A DNA stretch of 64,000 nucleotides from Parabacteroides distasonis. Its GTDB lineage: Bacteria > Bacteroidota > Bacteroidia > Bacteroidales > Tannerellaceae. The stretch spans positions 62,001-126,000 of the forward strand of contig NZ_SRYM01000002.1 in the NCBI RefSeq assembly GCF_004793765.1, read 5' to 3'. The position numbers and the translations under genes were made by a program. The notes under the pieces were generated by a model. The model saw only the letters and a program-made list of their open reading frames with translations, was not told the DNA's origin and did no database searches. Positions 46,897 to 55,843 of the stretch are shown here, one piece after another. Positions within the stretch are counted from its first letter, which is position 1. Each line of letters begins with the position of its first letter.

Positions 46897-47760
46897 TTAT
46901 TCTATACGGCTACAAATACGATCCCATCGTATCTCCCTTGTTTGTGGATTCATGGATCTCCATATAAAGGTGGCCTTTCCCACGATAAACTCCTCCGGCA
47001 ACAAGCCCCAATAACGAGAGTCTTGCGAGTCCTCGATCCGATCTCCTGCCACGAAATAGTAATTCTTTTGGAAGGTGTAGCTCACGATCCGGGGATCAAG
47101 CTTTTGACCGGTTTCCCATTCTATCAGCTTACGATAGATACTGATGTTCTCACGATTCATATCAATCACATCCCCTTTCCTTGGGAGATATAGCGGGCCG
47201 AAGTTTTTCACGTTCCAACTTATCAGGCTGTCTTTCGGAAAACTCCAATATAACCCGGCATCTTTCAGCATTTTGTTACTCTGGACGGAAAATAGTTCTT
47301 GTCCCTCGATATTCCCTACGGGTTCAAATATGCCATTGACTCTATAATAACCATTTACGATAGATAGACTATCACCCGGCAACCCCAGACAACGCTTAAT
47401 GTAATATTTCATCATATGCATCTCTATCCTGTCCAAATTGTTGGGGTATGGATAATTAAACACGACCACGTCATTTCTCCTTATCTCTCTTAGACCCGGT
47501 AGACGAACGATCTGAACCTGCTCGCCACGCAAAGAAGCGAAGACGTTGAACAAACGGGCTCCAGGAATCAGCTTGTTCACCAGCACATAGTCTCCCGCTA
47601 TCAGTCCGGGTTCCATGGAATTGCTCGGGATCTTAAAGGACGAGAAAAGGAATATTTGCATAACCACGAATAAGGCCACGACCATACATCCCCAAAATAG
47701 CGTATCGACCACATATCGGCAAAGCTTGTAAACAAGATCTATTTTCTCATTTTTCTTCAT
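46897..47760 (-). CDS. lepB: Signal peptidase I
   Basis: About 287 aa, starting at the ATG at 47760 (MKKNEKIDLVYK); the frame extends 19 codons further but into the upstream gene. One transmembrane helix (about 20-40) precedes box B KIPSNSMEPGLIAGDYVLVNK with the nucleophile Ser48; the general base is Lys122 in YYIKRCLGLPGDSL, and GDRIEDSQDSRYWGLLPEEFIVGKA is box E. It cleaves signal peptides outside the inner membrane. It lies 4 bases after the stop of the C39-like gene, in an operon with it and a truncated glycosyltransferase, so it may be an accessory peptidase dedicated to that locus rather than the housekeeping copy. Confidence 0.9.
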   Translation of the reverse strand: MKKNEKIDLVYKLCRYVVDTLFWGCMVVALFVVMQIFLFSSFKIPSNSMEPGLIAGDYVLVNKLIPGARLFNVFASLRGEQVQIVRLPGLREIRRNDVVVFNYPYPNNLDRIEMHMMKYYIKRCLGLPGDSLSIVNGYYRVNGIFEPVGNIEGQELFSVQSNKMLKDAGLYWSFPKDSLISWNVKNFGPLYLPRKGDVIDMNRENISIYRKLIEWETGQKLDPRIVSYTFQKNYYFVAGDRIEDSQDSRYWGLLPEEFIVGKATFIWRSMNPQTREIRWDRICSRIE

Positions 47761-47764
47761 CTTA

Positions 47765-48211
47765 CTAGAACGATTTCCTTTTAAAAGCACCCGTAGGTTC
47801 CAAATACAGTAGCACACGAGATTCCCATAACACCTCCATCTCCATTTCCCTAAATTCCATCAATCCCCAATTAGGCACGCCCACCAAAAAGAATCTTCCA
47901 TAAAAGCCATAACACACAGCGAAGTCATACGCTCCCCAATCATTCCTTATATGTAAGATGACCGGATGGGGGAATTTTTTCAAGTTCGACAAGGTAGACG
48001 CTCCGGTTTGCGTACGTAATCCTACCGTTTCCGCCACGTTCGCCAAATCGGATAGAAAAGTTCTTCCGTCTGTTGACTGGCAGGCTGGCAATAAACGGGC
48101 GGAATCTACAGCTCCTTTATGGTATCTTATGATTGATAGCAGACACATCACCCCGGAAGATGGAATATCCCGATACACAAATGTCTTTCGTATAAAGCGG
48201 AGTGATTTCAT
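47765..48211 (-). CDS. C39-peptidase-like protein, catalytic residues missing
   Basis: A 148-aa protein whose outline follows the C39 (bacteriocin-processing) papain-like fold: SSGVMCLLSIIRYHKGAVDSARLLPACQSTDGRTFLSDLANVAETVGLRTQ and FPHPVILHIRNDWGAYDFAVCYGF. The catalytic Cys of DCGxxCL is Ser19 here, and the His of HFVVL is Asp, so it is probably not a protease but a peptide-binding domain, as in the HlyB C39-like domain. Its start overlaps the stop of the glycosyltransferase by 4 bases (ATGA) and signal peptidase I follows. The family call is by pattern only; no transporter part is attached. Confidence 0.55.
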   Translation of the reverse strand: MKSLRFIRKTFVYRDIPSSGVMCLLSIIRYHKGAVDSARLLPACQSTDGRTFLSDLANVAETVGLRTQTGASTLSNLKKFPHPVILHIRNDWGAYDFAVCYGFYGRFFLVGVPNWGLMEFREMEMEVLWESRVLLYLEPTGAFKRKSF

Positions 48212-48666
48212 ATTACCTCTGTATTTATAGCCGTACTTTCCGCCAAGATCTTTGTTCGCATCATGGAAAGATTTCGTTTGAAAGTAGCATAATTCTCAAA
48301 CAGTTGGACGATTCTCTTCTCGATTGTTCGTGAAGAGTCCAACTTTATACGTGCCCTCAACCCCAAACCGTGATAGACCACCCGCGCCGAGTTTCCTAAT
48401 TGATCCGATTTTAATGATAAAGGGCATACAAGCATGGGTACCTCCTTTTCGATACATTCTGCAATACTATTCATCCCGCCAGACGTGATCATCAAGTCGC
48501 AGTATGAAAGCAAGTGCAACTGGGGTACCTGTTGGAACACATATAGATTGGACGGACAAGGGAGTAAATAAGAGGTATTATGATACTTCCCTACAGATAG
48601 TATGAAAACGAATTGAGGATTTCGATGCAGCATATTTACCTCACTGATTATCAGTGACCATTCATT
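48208..48666 (-). pseudogene. UGT/MGT-like glycosyltransferase, 5' truncated
   Basis: The frame encodes only the C-terminal nucleotide-sugar-binding half of a GT1/MGT-type glycosyltransferase: VFILSVGKYHN, VPQLHLLSYCDLMITSGGMNSIAECIEKEVPMLVCPLSLKSDQLGNSARVVYHGLGLRA, where the HxGxNS-like SGGMNS loop and DQLGNS are family hallmarks. Reading upstream of the ATG at 48633 the frame continues (NEWSLIISEVN) to a stop at 48667-48669; about 250 N-terminal residues are absent. The break coincides with the start of the AT-rich island, so the gene was probably cut by its arrival. Confidence 0.8.
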
Positions 48667-48671
48667 TTAAT

Positions 48672-48761
48672 CGGTACAACCTCTGTTTTGACAAGTACAC
48701 AGAATGTAGGGACAAGTGCAAACCGTTGTATTTCATCGTTTTGCATATACGTGTTGTACCG
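48672..48761. repeat. 90-bp element bounded by 9-bp inverted repeats at the island junction
   Basis: CGGTACAAC (48672-48680) and GTTGTACCG (48753-48761) are exact reverse complements, starting 5 bases from the point where the glycosyltransferase frame ends. Inside, ACAAGT occurs twice and TGCAAAC/GTTTTGCA form another dyad. It may be the end of a mobile element or a recombination scar; no transposase is present. The rest of the gap 48667-49036 holds the 33-bp repeats and a possible leftward -7 box (TACCTTTG, minus strand) near 48859. Confidence 0.4.
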
Positions 48762-48910
48762 CCTCTTTTCAGCCCTTTTGTGGAATGTCCGCTATCAGAT
48801 ACAAGGTGTTGAATGATAGGGTATTTCCACGGGTATGTTACAGAACGCTTGTTGTATGCAAAGGTAGTGGTTTTCTTGGAATTTCTGTGGGTTGCAGCAG
48901 ATTTTTGCAC

Positions 48911-49012
48911 GAAAAAATGTGATTGGCTTGAAAAAATGTATCTATATGTGACTTATTCGTTTTAAAAAGTGTGCTAACTTGAATGTTATTCGCTGGAAAA
49001 AGTGTAACTTTG
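48911..49012 (+). promoter_or_regulatory. AAA_14 gene promoter with tandem ~33-bp operator-like repeats
   Basis: Three copies of a 15-base word (GGCTTGAAAAAATGT at 48925, CGTTTTAAAAAGTGT at 48958, CGCTGGAAAAAGTGT at 48991) are exactly 33 bases apart; the last two are preceded by TTATT. A decayed GAAAAAATGT is at 48911. The last copy runs into TAACTTTG (49005-49012), a perfect -7 box 24 bases before the ATG at 49037. Sites spaced by three helical turns that end in the promoter suggest cooperative binding of a regulator. Two further copies lie at 56714-56764. Confidence 0.65.
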
Positions 49013-49036
49013 CCAGTGGAAGAATATGATTGCGCT

Positions 49037-50425
49037 ATGCTTAAAAGGAAAATAGAAACATATTTAGCTAAATGGAAAGGGTCTGAGGACAGAAAGCCCC
49101 TTGTGATAAAAGGTATCCGCCAATGTGGAAAGACATACATTGTCCAGAAGTTCGCAAGAGAGAATTATGAGAGTGTGGTCTATATGAACTTCATACTTGA
49201 ACCGGATAAGAAGTCTGCCTTTACGGGTAATATAGATGTCGATACCATTATTCTCAACCTCTCTGCTTTGATTCAAGGTAGTCGTTTCATTGAGGGGAAA
49301 ACCTGTATTATTCTTGATGAGATTCAGGAATGCAAGGAGGCAAGGACAGCCTTGAAGTCATTCCATATAGACGGACGTTTCGATGTTATTGCTACGGGTT
49401 CTCTTTTGGGAGTGAAAGGCTACGGCAAAAGCAGAAAGAAAAACGAAGAGGAAGGACAAGATTCGGTTCCAGTCGGATATGAAACCGTGATAGATATGTA
49501 TCCGTTGGACTTTGAGGAATTTCTATGGGCAAATGGAATCGGTGAGGCGGTCATTGATTCTGTCAAATTATGCTTTGAGAGCGAAAAGGTTGTTCCCGAT
49601 GGAATTCACAAGGCAATGATGGAGTTGCTGTATAGATATGTCGTTGTCGGAGGTCTGCCGGAGGTGGTGAACTGTTTCCTTGAAACCAAGAATATCGAAC
49701 TTATCTATAAGGCGCAACGCAATCTTATTGCCGAATACGAAGAGGATATGGTTAAATATGCGGATGATGCGGACAAGCCTAACATTCGTGAATGTTTTGA
49801 ATCCATTCCGAAACAATTAGCCAAAGAGAACAAGAAATTTCAATATTCCATCGTCAAGAAGGGTGGAAGGGCTTCGCAATACATCGGTAGCATCCAATGG
49901 TTGGAGGATGCCGAGATAGTCCGTAGATGCTATAACACGCAGATTACAGAACTGCCTTTAGAAGGCAATTCCGTCAAAGAGTGTTTCAAGGTATATACCA
50001 CTGACATAGGTGTTTTAATGGCAATGCTCGATTATGGAACACAGGCAGATATTTTGAAGGGTAATCTTCTTGGATACAAGGGGGCTATTTTTGAGAATCT
50101 GATGGCTGATTTCTTATGCAAGTCCGGGCAAAAACTATACTACTTCCATAAGGATAGCGGGCTTGAACTGGACTTCTTGGTGAGATTCAAAGGAGAATGC
50201 GTTATTCTTGAAGTCAAGGCAAAGTCGGGAAAGGCAAAAAGTATGACTACGGTTCTGAAGAACAAGGATGTGTATCATGTCAAGAATGCAATCAAGTTGG
50301 GGCAATATAATGTAGGACGTGAGGGAGATATACTTACCATTCCGTTGTATATGGGATTCCTTGTTGAAGATAAGCTTACGGATGTTATCATTCCCGATGT
50401 TGATTTGAGTTTATTGACAGTTTGA
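49037..50425 (+). CDS. AAA_14/DUF4143 family ATPase
   Basis: A 462-aa protein. Walker A is GIRQCGKT (26-33), Walker B CIILDEIQE (D94, E95), sensor 1 VIATGSLLG; this is the AAA_14 domain. The C-terminal DUF4143 part contains VVGGLPEVV, GAIFENLMADFL and an endonuclease-like ending, LELDFLV followed by VILEVKAKSGKAKS, which resembles the D...ExK core of PD-(D/E)XK nucleases. I start it at the ATG at 49037, after the -7 box at 49005-49012; an ATG at 48983 precedes that box. Proteins of this type are abundant in Bacteroidales and poorly understood. It ends 26 bases before the Wadjet-like operon on the same strand. Confidence 0.88.
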   Translation: MLKRKIETYLAKWKGSEDRKPLVIKGIRQCGKTYIVQKFARENYESVVYMNFILEPDKKSAFTGNIDVDTIILNLSALIQGSRFIEGKTCIILDEIQECKEARTALKSFHIDGRFDVIATGSLLGVKGYGKSRKKNEEEGQDSVPVGYETVIDMYPLDFEEFLWANGIGEAVIDSVKLCFESEKVVPDGIHKAMMELLYRYVVVGGLPEVVNCFLETKNIELIYKAQRNLIAEYEEDMVKYADDADKPNIRECFESIPKQLAKENKKFQYSIVKKGGRASQYIGSIQWLEDAEIVRRCYNTQITELPLEGNSVKECFKVYTTDIGVLMAMLDYGTQADILKGNLLGYKGAIFENLMADFLCKSGQKLYYFHKDSGLELDFLVRFKGECVILEVKAKSGKAKSMTTVLKNKDVYHVKNAIKLGQYNVGREGDILTIPLYMGFLVEDKLTDVIIPDVDLSLLTV

Positions 50426-50451
50426 TGGCATTAATTATAGAATTTTGAAAT

Positions 50452-51651
50452 ATGGATATTCTGACACATTTCAGAAGCATAGAAGAACTGACCAAAACAC
50501 TCTCGCGTGAGCAAGGTTTGCTGAGTGAGATGTTTGAGAAACGTAAACTAATAAAGTTTCCGTTGGGACTTGCTATAGATCTTGTCGGAGGGAATGAAAC
50601 CAGATTGAGAAAGTTGGTTGACTATGGCGTATTGGTGGAGACAGGCAATACGCTTGAAATTGAAAGTGACTATCTGAACTTCTTCGAGGAGGTGCTGAAT
50701 GTAAACGAGGAGATTAGCGTATTGAGTGTGCAGGAATGTATCAACACTTTAAAAGAACATATTGGATATTTTCTGCAAGAGACTAATGTCAATCGCAAAG
50801 CCGGATATCAAGACAATGTACGGCAACTTTTAAAGAAGACTGGATTCAGAACGTTGAAGAATGTGGTGGATTTGAAACGTAACATGGATAATGCTTATAA
50901 GCAGGAACCCAACTATATTATCAAGAAGAAAAAACTACAGAATCTGGATGAGAAGAGCCATAGCATCCGTGTCATGATACGTGAATGTGAAAAGTTGATG
51001 GACAACGAGCATGCTTTCTTCATTATGGCCAATGATCCGCACATGGCCAAGACCTGTAGCGATGTGAAACATGATTTTGTGGAAGCTTATCATGCACTCA
51101 TGGAGATTGACCGACAGATTATTTTCTACATCAACCAGATAGACCAGCAGAATCAACTTTATAAAAAGATACGAAAGTTGAAATATCTGCAAGATCAGTT
51201 ACTTATTAAGACGGATACGAACCTTATGCAGGTATTGGAAGAGAGAAGTCCTCTTTGGACGGAATCCCGCCAATACAACAAGACACGTTTGTCTTTGGAG
51301 ATGCTACGGGAAAATGAGCAGGTCGTAAAGTTATTGAGACGAATGGCTGAACGCAACGGAATACAGAAAACAACAAGAGCAGAAGCCGAACCTTTGACAG
51401 AGGAAGATTTACAAGAGCATATCCAACAACTGGAGGAGGTGGATTCCACGGAAGTATGGAATGCGTTCTTAGCCTCAAGCTATGATCTGTTTAAGTTCAT
51501 TTTGAGGTATGACTATAAAGTAAAATGTACGATGGAAGACCTAGTAACTCTCTTTTGCCAATTGGTTATCCTACATTCTGACGAATGCAGGATGACAGGA
51601 GAATATGCAATTTATCAAGACATCGAATATCCCATAATTTATGCGAAATAA
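50452..51651 (+). CDS. Wadjet-like JetA / MksF-type kleisin subunit
   Basis: A 399-aa, mostly helical protein without signal or membrane segments. It begins with a winged-helix-like region (LIKFPLGLAIDLVGGNETRLRKLVDYGVLVETGNTLEIESDYLNFFEEVL, about 30-85), continues with long charged helices (about 160-310) and ends with another globular part (LASSYDLFKFILRYDYKVKCTMEDLVTLFCQLV). This layout is that of MukF/MksF/JetA kleisins. The strongest support is context: it is first of four tightly packed genes in the order kleisin, MksE-like, SMC ATPase, Toprim nuclease. Overlap with the next gene is 11 bases. The sequence is divergent, so the subunit name is inferred. Confidence 0.7.
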   Translation: MDILTHFRSIEELTKTLSREQGLLSEMFEKRKLIKFPLGLAIDLVGGNETRLRKLVDYGVLVETGNTLEIESDYLNFFEEVLNVNEEISVLSVQECINTLKEHIGYFLQETNVNRKAGYQDNVRQLLKKTGFRTLKNVVDLKRNMDNAYKQEPNYIIKKKKLQNLDEKSHSIRVMIRECEKLMDNEHAFFIMANDPHMAKTCSDVKHDFVEAYHALMEIDRQIIFYINQIDQQNQLYKKIRKLKYLQDQLLIKTDTNLMQVLEERSPLWTESRQYNKTRLSLEMLRENEQVVKLLRRMAERNGIQKTTRAEAEPLTEEDLQEHIQQLEEVDSTEVWNAFLASSYDLFKFILRYDYKVKCTMEDLVTLFCQLVILHSDECRMTGEYAIYQDIEYPIIYAK

Positions 51652-52198
51652 TACTCAAAGAATATACGAACGGTTGAGCCGAGGAGAGTTTCTTTCGGTG
51701 GACAGCACAGATACCTCCATCCGCCATTTGTATGAAGATATCGAGGAGAATATGGAGGATTATACTGATTACTTCAAGGAAATTGGTCTGCAATTGGAAT
51801 GCGGCAATGGTTTCTTCTATTTTTCGCGAAAAGGAGAAAGTAAGCAAACCATAGAACAGAAATTGGAAAGCTTTTCAAAATGGCTTGACTATCTGGACTT
51901 TTTGAAATGCTATAACCAATCATTTACAGCCGGATATCAGTTCCGTAAAAGTCATTTGATAGAACAGATTAGTCTGGATATAGAACTAAAAGAAAAGGCT
52001 AATCATCTATTCAAGAAGTACGGTGCAGGGTCTAATATTGAGATTGTAAACAAACTGCTTCAAGAGATGCAGAATATGGGTTTTGCCGAGTGTATTAGCG
52101 AACAAGACGAGACTTATAAGATTACTTCGGCATTTCGCTATGTTGAAGAATTAGTGGAAATCATTCAAATAGTTAATGAAGATGAAGTACCTGAATAA
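51641..52198 (+). CDS. Wadjet-like JetB / MksE-type subunit
   Basis: A 185-aa protein: NTQRIYERLSRGEFLSVDSTDTSIRHLYEDIEENMEDYTDYFKEIGLQLECGNGFFYFSRKGE, which follows the JetB/MksE (DUF4194-like) pattern of a winged-helix protein that opens with RL-x-x-GxFL and has a YF-x-x-IGxxLE...GYFYF segment. It should bind the kleisin and DNA. It overlaps jetA-like by 11 bases and jetC-like by about 20, so all are translated together. Confidence comes from both sequence pattern and operon position. Confidence 0.75.
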   Translation: MRNNTQRIYERLSRGEFLSVDSTDTSIRHLYEDIEENMEDYTDYFKEIGLQLECGNGFFYFSRKGESKQTIEQKLESFSKWLDYLDFLKCYNQSFTAGYQFRKSHLIEQISLDIELKEKANHLFKKYGAGSNIEIVNKLLQEMQNMGFAECISEQDETYKITSAFRYVEELVEIIQIVNEDEVPE

Positions 52199-55100
52199 GA
52201 TTATTTTTATTAATAGTGCTAATATCCCTTATGCTGAGATTTCCGTGGATGGCAATGTACATTTTACAGGAACACAAGGTGTGGGCAAAAGTACTGTGTT
52301 GAGGGCATTGCTGTTTTTCTATAATGCCGACAAACACCGTTTAGGTATTCAACAGGGACAGAAGTCGTTTGATGAATTCTATTTTCGCCAGTCAAATTCG
52401 TATATACTTTATGAGGTGATGCGTGATAATGGCGCATATACCATATTGGTCAGCAGATACCAAGGACGTGCTTCATGGCGATTTATAGATGCACCCTATC
52501 AACGTGAATGGTTCATTACCGAAGACAAGCAGGTGTTGAGTGATTGGGTGAAGATTCGTGAACGTATAGACAAGAATGTAGGGGTTTCTGCAAGAATAGA
52601 ATCCGGTGTGATGTTCAAAGATATTATCTTCGGCAATACACATGACCATAAATACGCACGTTATTCTTTAGTTCAGAGTTCGCATTATCAGAATATCCCG
52701 CGAAGCATTCAAAACGTATTTCTGAATACCAAACTGGATGCAGACTTTGTAAAGAACACGATCATACAATCCATGACAGATGAAGATTTGCCCATTGATT
52801 TACAAACCTACAGACGACTTGTTTCAAACTTTGAACGAGAGTATGATGAAATTGATTGCTGGTTCCGTCAAACACGTGACGGCAATTATCCGGTGCGCCA
52901 ACAGGCATTGAATATTGCCGAACAAGGTCGCAAAATTGTCGCGCTCGACCAACAATTGTCGGATGTATGGCATATGATGAATCATGCGGTAGCATATAGC
53001 GAGCAACGGATACCACTATTGGAAGTGGAAGCGGAAGAAGTTAAAACGGCCATAGAAAAGGAACATAGTCGTAAGAAAGAACTTACAACTGACTATGATA
53101 AAGAAAAAGACTCGCTCAATCAAGAACTTGGCGCCAAGAAAAGCAAACTGAAAGAAATAGCACAGGCAAGGAAGGATTTCGATGCTCTTGGCATTGAAGA
53201 CAAACTCTCTCTTTCCGACCGGGAGTCTGCGATCAAGCAAGAAGCGATTAATAAACAAACTCTATTGGATGATTTATTGAAAACGCATGCTTCAATAGAG
53301 GAAAAGTACAACATTGCAAAGGCTAAACTGGAGAATGCGCGTCAAGCATTCGAAAATGTTCAAAAAGAGGCATATTATCAAAAACAAGCCATACTCCAGA
53401 TAGAGCGTAAGAGACTAGAAGAAGACCGTTCCAAGAATAGAAATCAGATTATGGAAGCGTTCGACAATTGGCGACATGAGTCTGATGAGCGTTTACAAGT
53501 CTTGTTGGCCGAACAAAACAGGGCTGATAGTGCGTTGAAGGAACTCCGTCATTGGCATCCTATGGCCGATGAAATAAAGCAAACGGATGAACAACTTCAA
53601 CAGCTGAATTTGAAAGAGAAAGAGAATACCGCACAACAGATAGCGGTAAAAAGCCAGATAACACAGATTATCGCCGAGTATGAGATGAAAGAGGCTGAAA
53701 TAAAACATGCCTCACAACGTGAGCAGGAACGGCTTGAAGCCGACCGGACACAAATCAGGGAACAAATTGCAAAGATTAATAATTTGCTTACCCATTTAGA
53801 CGGCTCTTTTTATAAATGGCTTTGCGAGAATACGGAAGGCTGGGAAAACACGATAGGCAAAGTGATTGACGAAGAACGGGTCCTATACGCACAAGGGCTT
53901 GAACCTCAGTTTTGTGTTGCATCTGACAACTTGTTCGGGATAAGGTTGAACCTAGACAATATAGCCTCCGTGCATCGTACGCCTGACGAGTATAGATTGG
54001 AGAAAAAGAACTTGGAAGAGCAAGTGAAGCAAATAAACCGCCAGCTCATGCAATCGCCTATTACCCTTGAGGAAGAGATATCGAAACTCGGAAAAAAATA
54101 TGCGACACAACTCAATCCGCTTCGGCAGAATGCAACTTTGTTAAAGGTGGAAGAAGAACAAATACCTGTCAAACGACAAAATCTGCAAAACTATCGGCAT
54201 AAGCTGGAGATGGAAGAACTGGAACAGATTGCTCAAGAAAAAGAGATCCGTGAACGTTCCTTCAACGAAGCTCTGCTAAACGTGCAATCGGAGAAGGATG
54301 TCCGTGAGAAAAATGAAACAAGGAATAAAAAAGAACTTAAAAACCTTGAATCCTCATTCGGTAAAACCTCAAAAGCACTTGATGAGGAACTGCGCATTTT
54401 TAACGAATCACAAAATGCGGAAGCGACCGTGCGTTATAAGGAGTTTGCCGTACAGAAGAAGCAACTCGATGAACAACAGAAAGCAGAACTTGCAGGCAAA
54501 GGTGTTGATATGGATTTGCTTGAACAATATCGTAAAGCTTTGAAGGATTTGCAGACATTGTTGGCGAGGATTGAAGAGGAACGTTCTATTGTTATCAGGT
54601 ATCGCGACGCTGAACAAAACCTTTTTGCCAAGGAGCCGGAAATCAGAAAAACGATTAAGACTATCGAGCAACGACTCTCTATGATACGCCAGCGTTATGA
54701 GGATAAACGAACACGCATCGAGAAAAAATGCAGAGAAATGGAAGAGCGTCAGCATATAGTCCTCAAGGAGCTGGCGCAAAGAAAAGAGGGGTTGAACCTT
54801 TATCATCAAATGGTCGAGAACGAACATTTGGTACCCGACACTTATCTCTCTGATGACAAGACAATGGAGACACATTTGGATTGTCAGCAACTCCTGAGCC
54901 AACTTAGAGGTACTGTCAATCAAAAACGCGAGTCAATCGACAAACTTAAAGATATAGTGGTTAGTTTCAATCGCAACTTCAAGCCTCAAAATACTTTCCA
55001 TTTCAACACGATGCCTGTGACGGACAATGATTATCTGCAAATTGCCGTTGATTTGCAGGAGTTCATGGACAATAACAAAATCGATGAGTTCCGCCGACGT

Positions 55101-55832
55101 ACCAGCGAGCATTATAAAGACATTTTGGGACGTATCTCAACCGAAATTGGTTCGATGATGAAACGTAGATCGGATGTGGACGGAGTGATACTTGACATCA
55201 ATCGTGATTTTGTAGAAAAGAACTTTGCTGGAGTCATCAAGAGCATTGAGCTAAGAGCGAATGAATCCTCAGACAAGCTCATGCAACTGCTTATATCCAT
55301 TCATGATTATACCGTAGAAAATGCGCCCTCTATCGGTGAACTTAATCTTTTCTCAAGCAATAATCGGGATGAAGTGAACCTCAAGGTCGTGGATTATCTG
55401 AAGAGTTTATCTCATCAGTTGCAGAACGAACCGAATCGTCCATCTGTATCATTGAGTGACGCATTCCGCTTACAATTTCGAGTAAAGGAAAACGATAACG
55501 ACACGAACTGGGTCGAGCGTATTAATAATGTAGGGTCAGATGGTACGGACATTCTTGTGAAGGCAATGGTCAATATCATGCTCATCAACGTCTTTAAGAA
55601 AAAGGCAGCCCGAAAGAGTGGTGATTTCATTGTACATTGCATGATGGATGAGATAGGACGCTTGCATCCTAACAATATCAAAGGTATTCTCCAATTTGCC
55701 AATTCACGCAATATCTATCTCATCAATAGTTCCCCCACATCCTATAACCCTTACGACTATCGTTATACCTATCTTCTGAGTAAGTATGGAGTGAAGACGA
55801 GAGTGGAAAAATTATTGAAACGAATAAAATAG
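52176..55832 (+). CDS. Wadjet-like JetC / MksB-type SMC ATPase
   Basis: A 1218-aa SMC-like motor. The N-terminal ATPase half has FTGTQGVGKSTVLRALLFFY (Walker A at 32-39). Long Glu/Lys/Gln-rich coiled coils run from about 285 to 520 and 620 to 960, with a hinge-like segment between (WLCENTEGWENTIGKVIDEERVLYA, about 545-605). The C-terminal half has the signature-like VGSDGTDILVKAMVNIM (about 1116-1132) and Walker B CMMDEIGRLHPNNIKGILQFANSRNIYLINSSP (D1158, E1159). It is closest to the DUF3584 type of bacterial SMC ATPases. In Wadjet complexes this subunit extrudes DNA loops so that JetD can cut small circles. Start at 52176 or 52182. Confidence 0.82.
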   Translation: MKMKYLNKIIFINSANIPYAEISVDGNVHFTGTQGVGKSTVLRALLFFYNADKHRLGIQQGQKSFDEFYFRQSNSYILYEVMRDNGAYTILVSRYQGRASWRFIDAPYQREWFITEDKQVLSDWVKIRERIDKNVGVSARIESGVMFKDIIFGNTHDHKYARYSLVQSSHYQNIPRSIQNVFLNTKLDADFVKNTIIQSMTDEDLPIDLQTYRRLVSNFEREYDEIDCWFRQTRDGNYPVRQQALNIAEQGRKIVALDQQLSDVWHMMNHAVAYSEQRIPLLEVEAEEVKTAIEKEHSRKKELTTDYDKEKDSLNQELGAKKSKLKEIAQARKDFDALGIEDKLSLSDRESAIKQEAINKQTLLDDLLKTHASIEEKYNIAKAKLENARQAFENVQKEAYYQKQAILQIERKRLEEDRSKNRNQIMEAFDNWRHESDERLQVLLAEQNRADSALKELRHWHPMADEIKQTDEQLQQLNLKEKENTAQQIAVKSQITQIIAEYEMKEAEIKHASQREQERLEADRTQIREQIAKINNLLTHLDGSFYKWLCENTEGWENTIGKVIDEERVLYAQGLEPQFCVASDNLFGIRLNLDNIASVHRTPDEYRLEKKNLEEQVKQINRQLMQSPITLEEEISKLGKKYATQLNPLRQNATLLKVEEEQIPVKRQNLQNYRHKLEMEELEQIAQEKEIRERSFNEALLNVQSEKDVREKNETRNKKELKNLESSFGKTSKALDEELRIFNESQNAEATVRYKEFAVQKKQLDEQQKAELAGKGVDMDLLEQYRKALKDLQTLLARIEEERSIVIRYRDAEQNLFAKEPEIRKTIKTIEQRLSMIRQRYEDKRTRIEKKCREMEERQHIVLKELAQRKEGLNLYHQMVENEHLVPDTYLSDDKTMETHLDCQQLLSQLRGTVNQKRESIDKLKDIVVSFNRNFKPQNTFHFNTMPVTDNDYLQIAVDLQEFMDNNKIDEFRRRTSEHYKDILGRISTEIGSMMKRRSDVDGVILDINRDFVEKNFAGVIKSIELRANESSDKLMQLLISIHDYTVENAPSIGELNLFSSNNRDEVNLKVVDYLKSLSHQLQNEPNRPSVSLSDAFRLQFRVKENDNDTNWVERINNVGSDGTDILVKAMVNIMLINVFKKKAARKSGDFIVHCMMDEIGRLHPNNIKGILQFANSRNIYLINSSPTSYNPYDYRYTYLLSKYGVKTRVEKLLKRIK

Positions 55833-55843
55833 TCGGATACAAT

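Noticed and set aside
48662-48910. 82-codon minus-strand frame at the island edge
   Set aside because: No homology, lies over inverted repeats and the AAA_14 upstream region; probably chance.
48983-49036. Upstream ATG (48983) as start of the AAA_14 gene
   Set aside because: It precedes the -7 box at 49005-49012, so a transcript from that promoter would not contain it; the extra residues look unlike the family.
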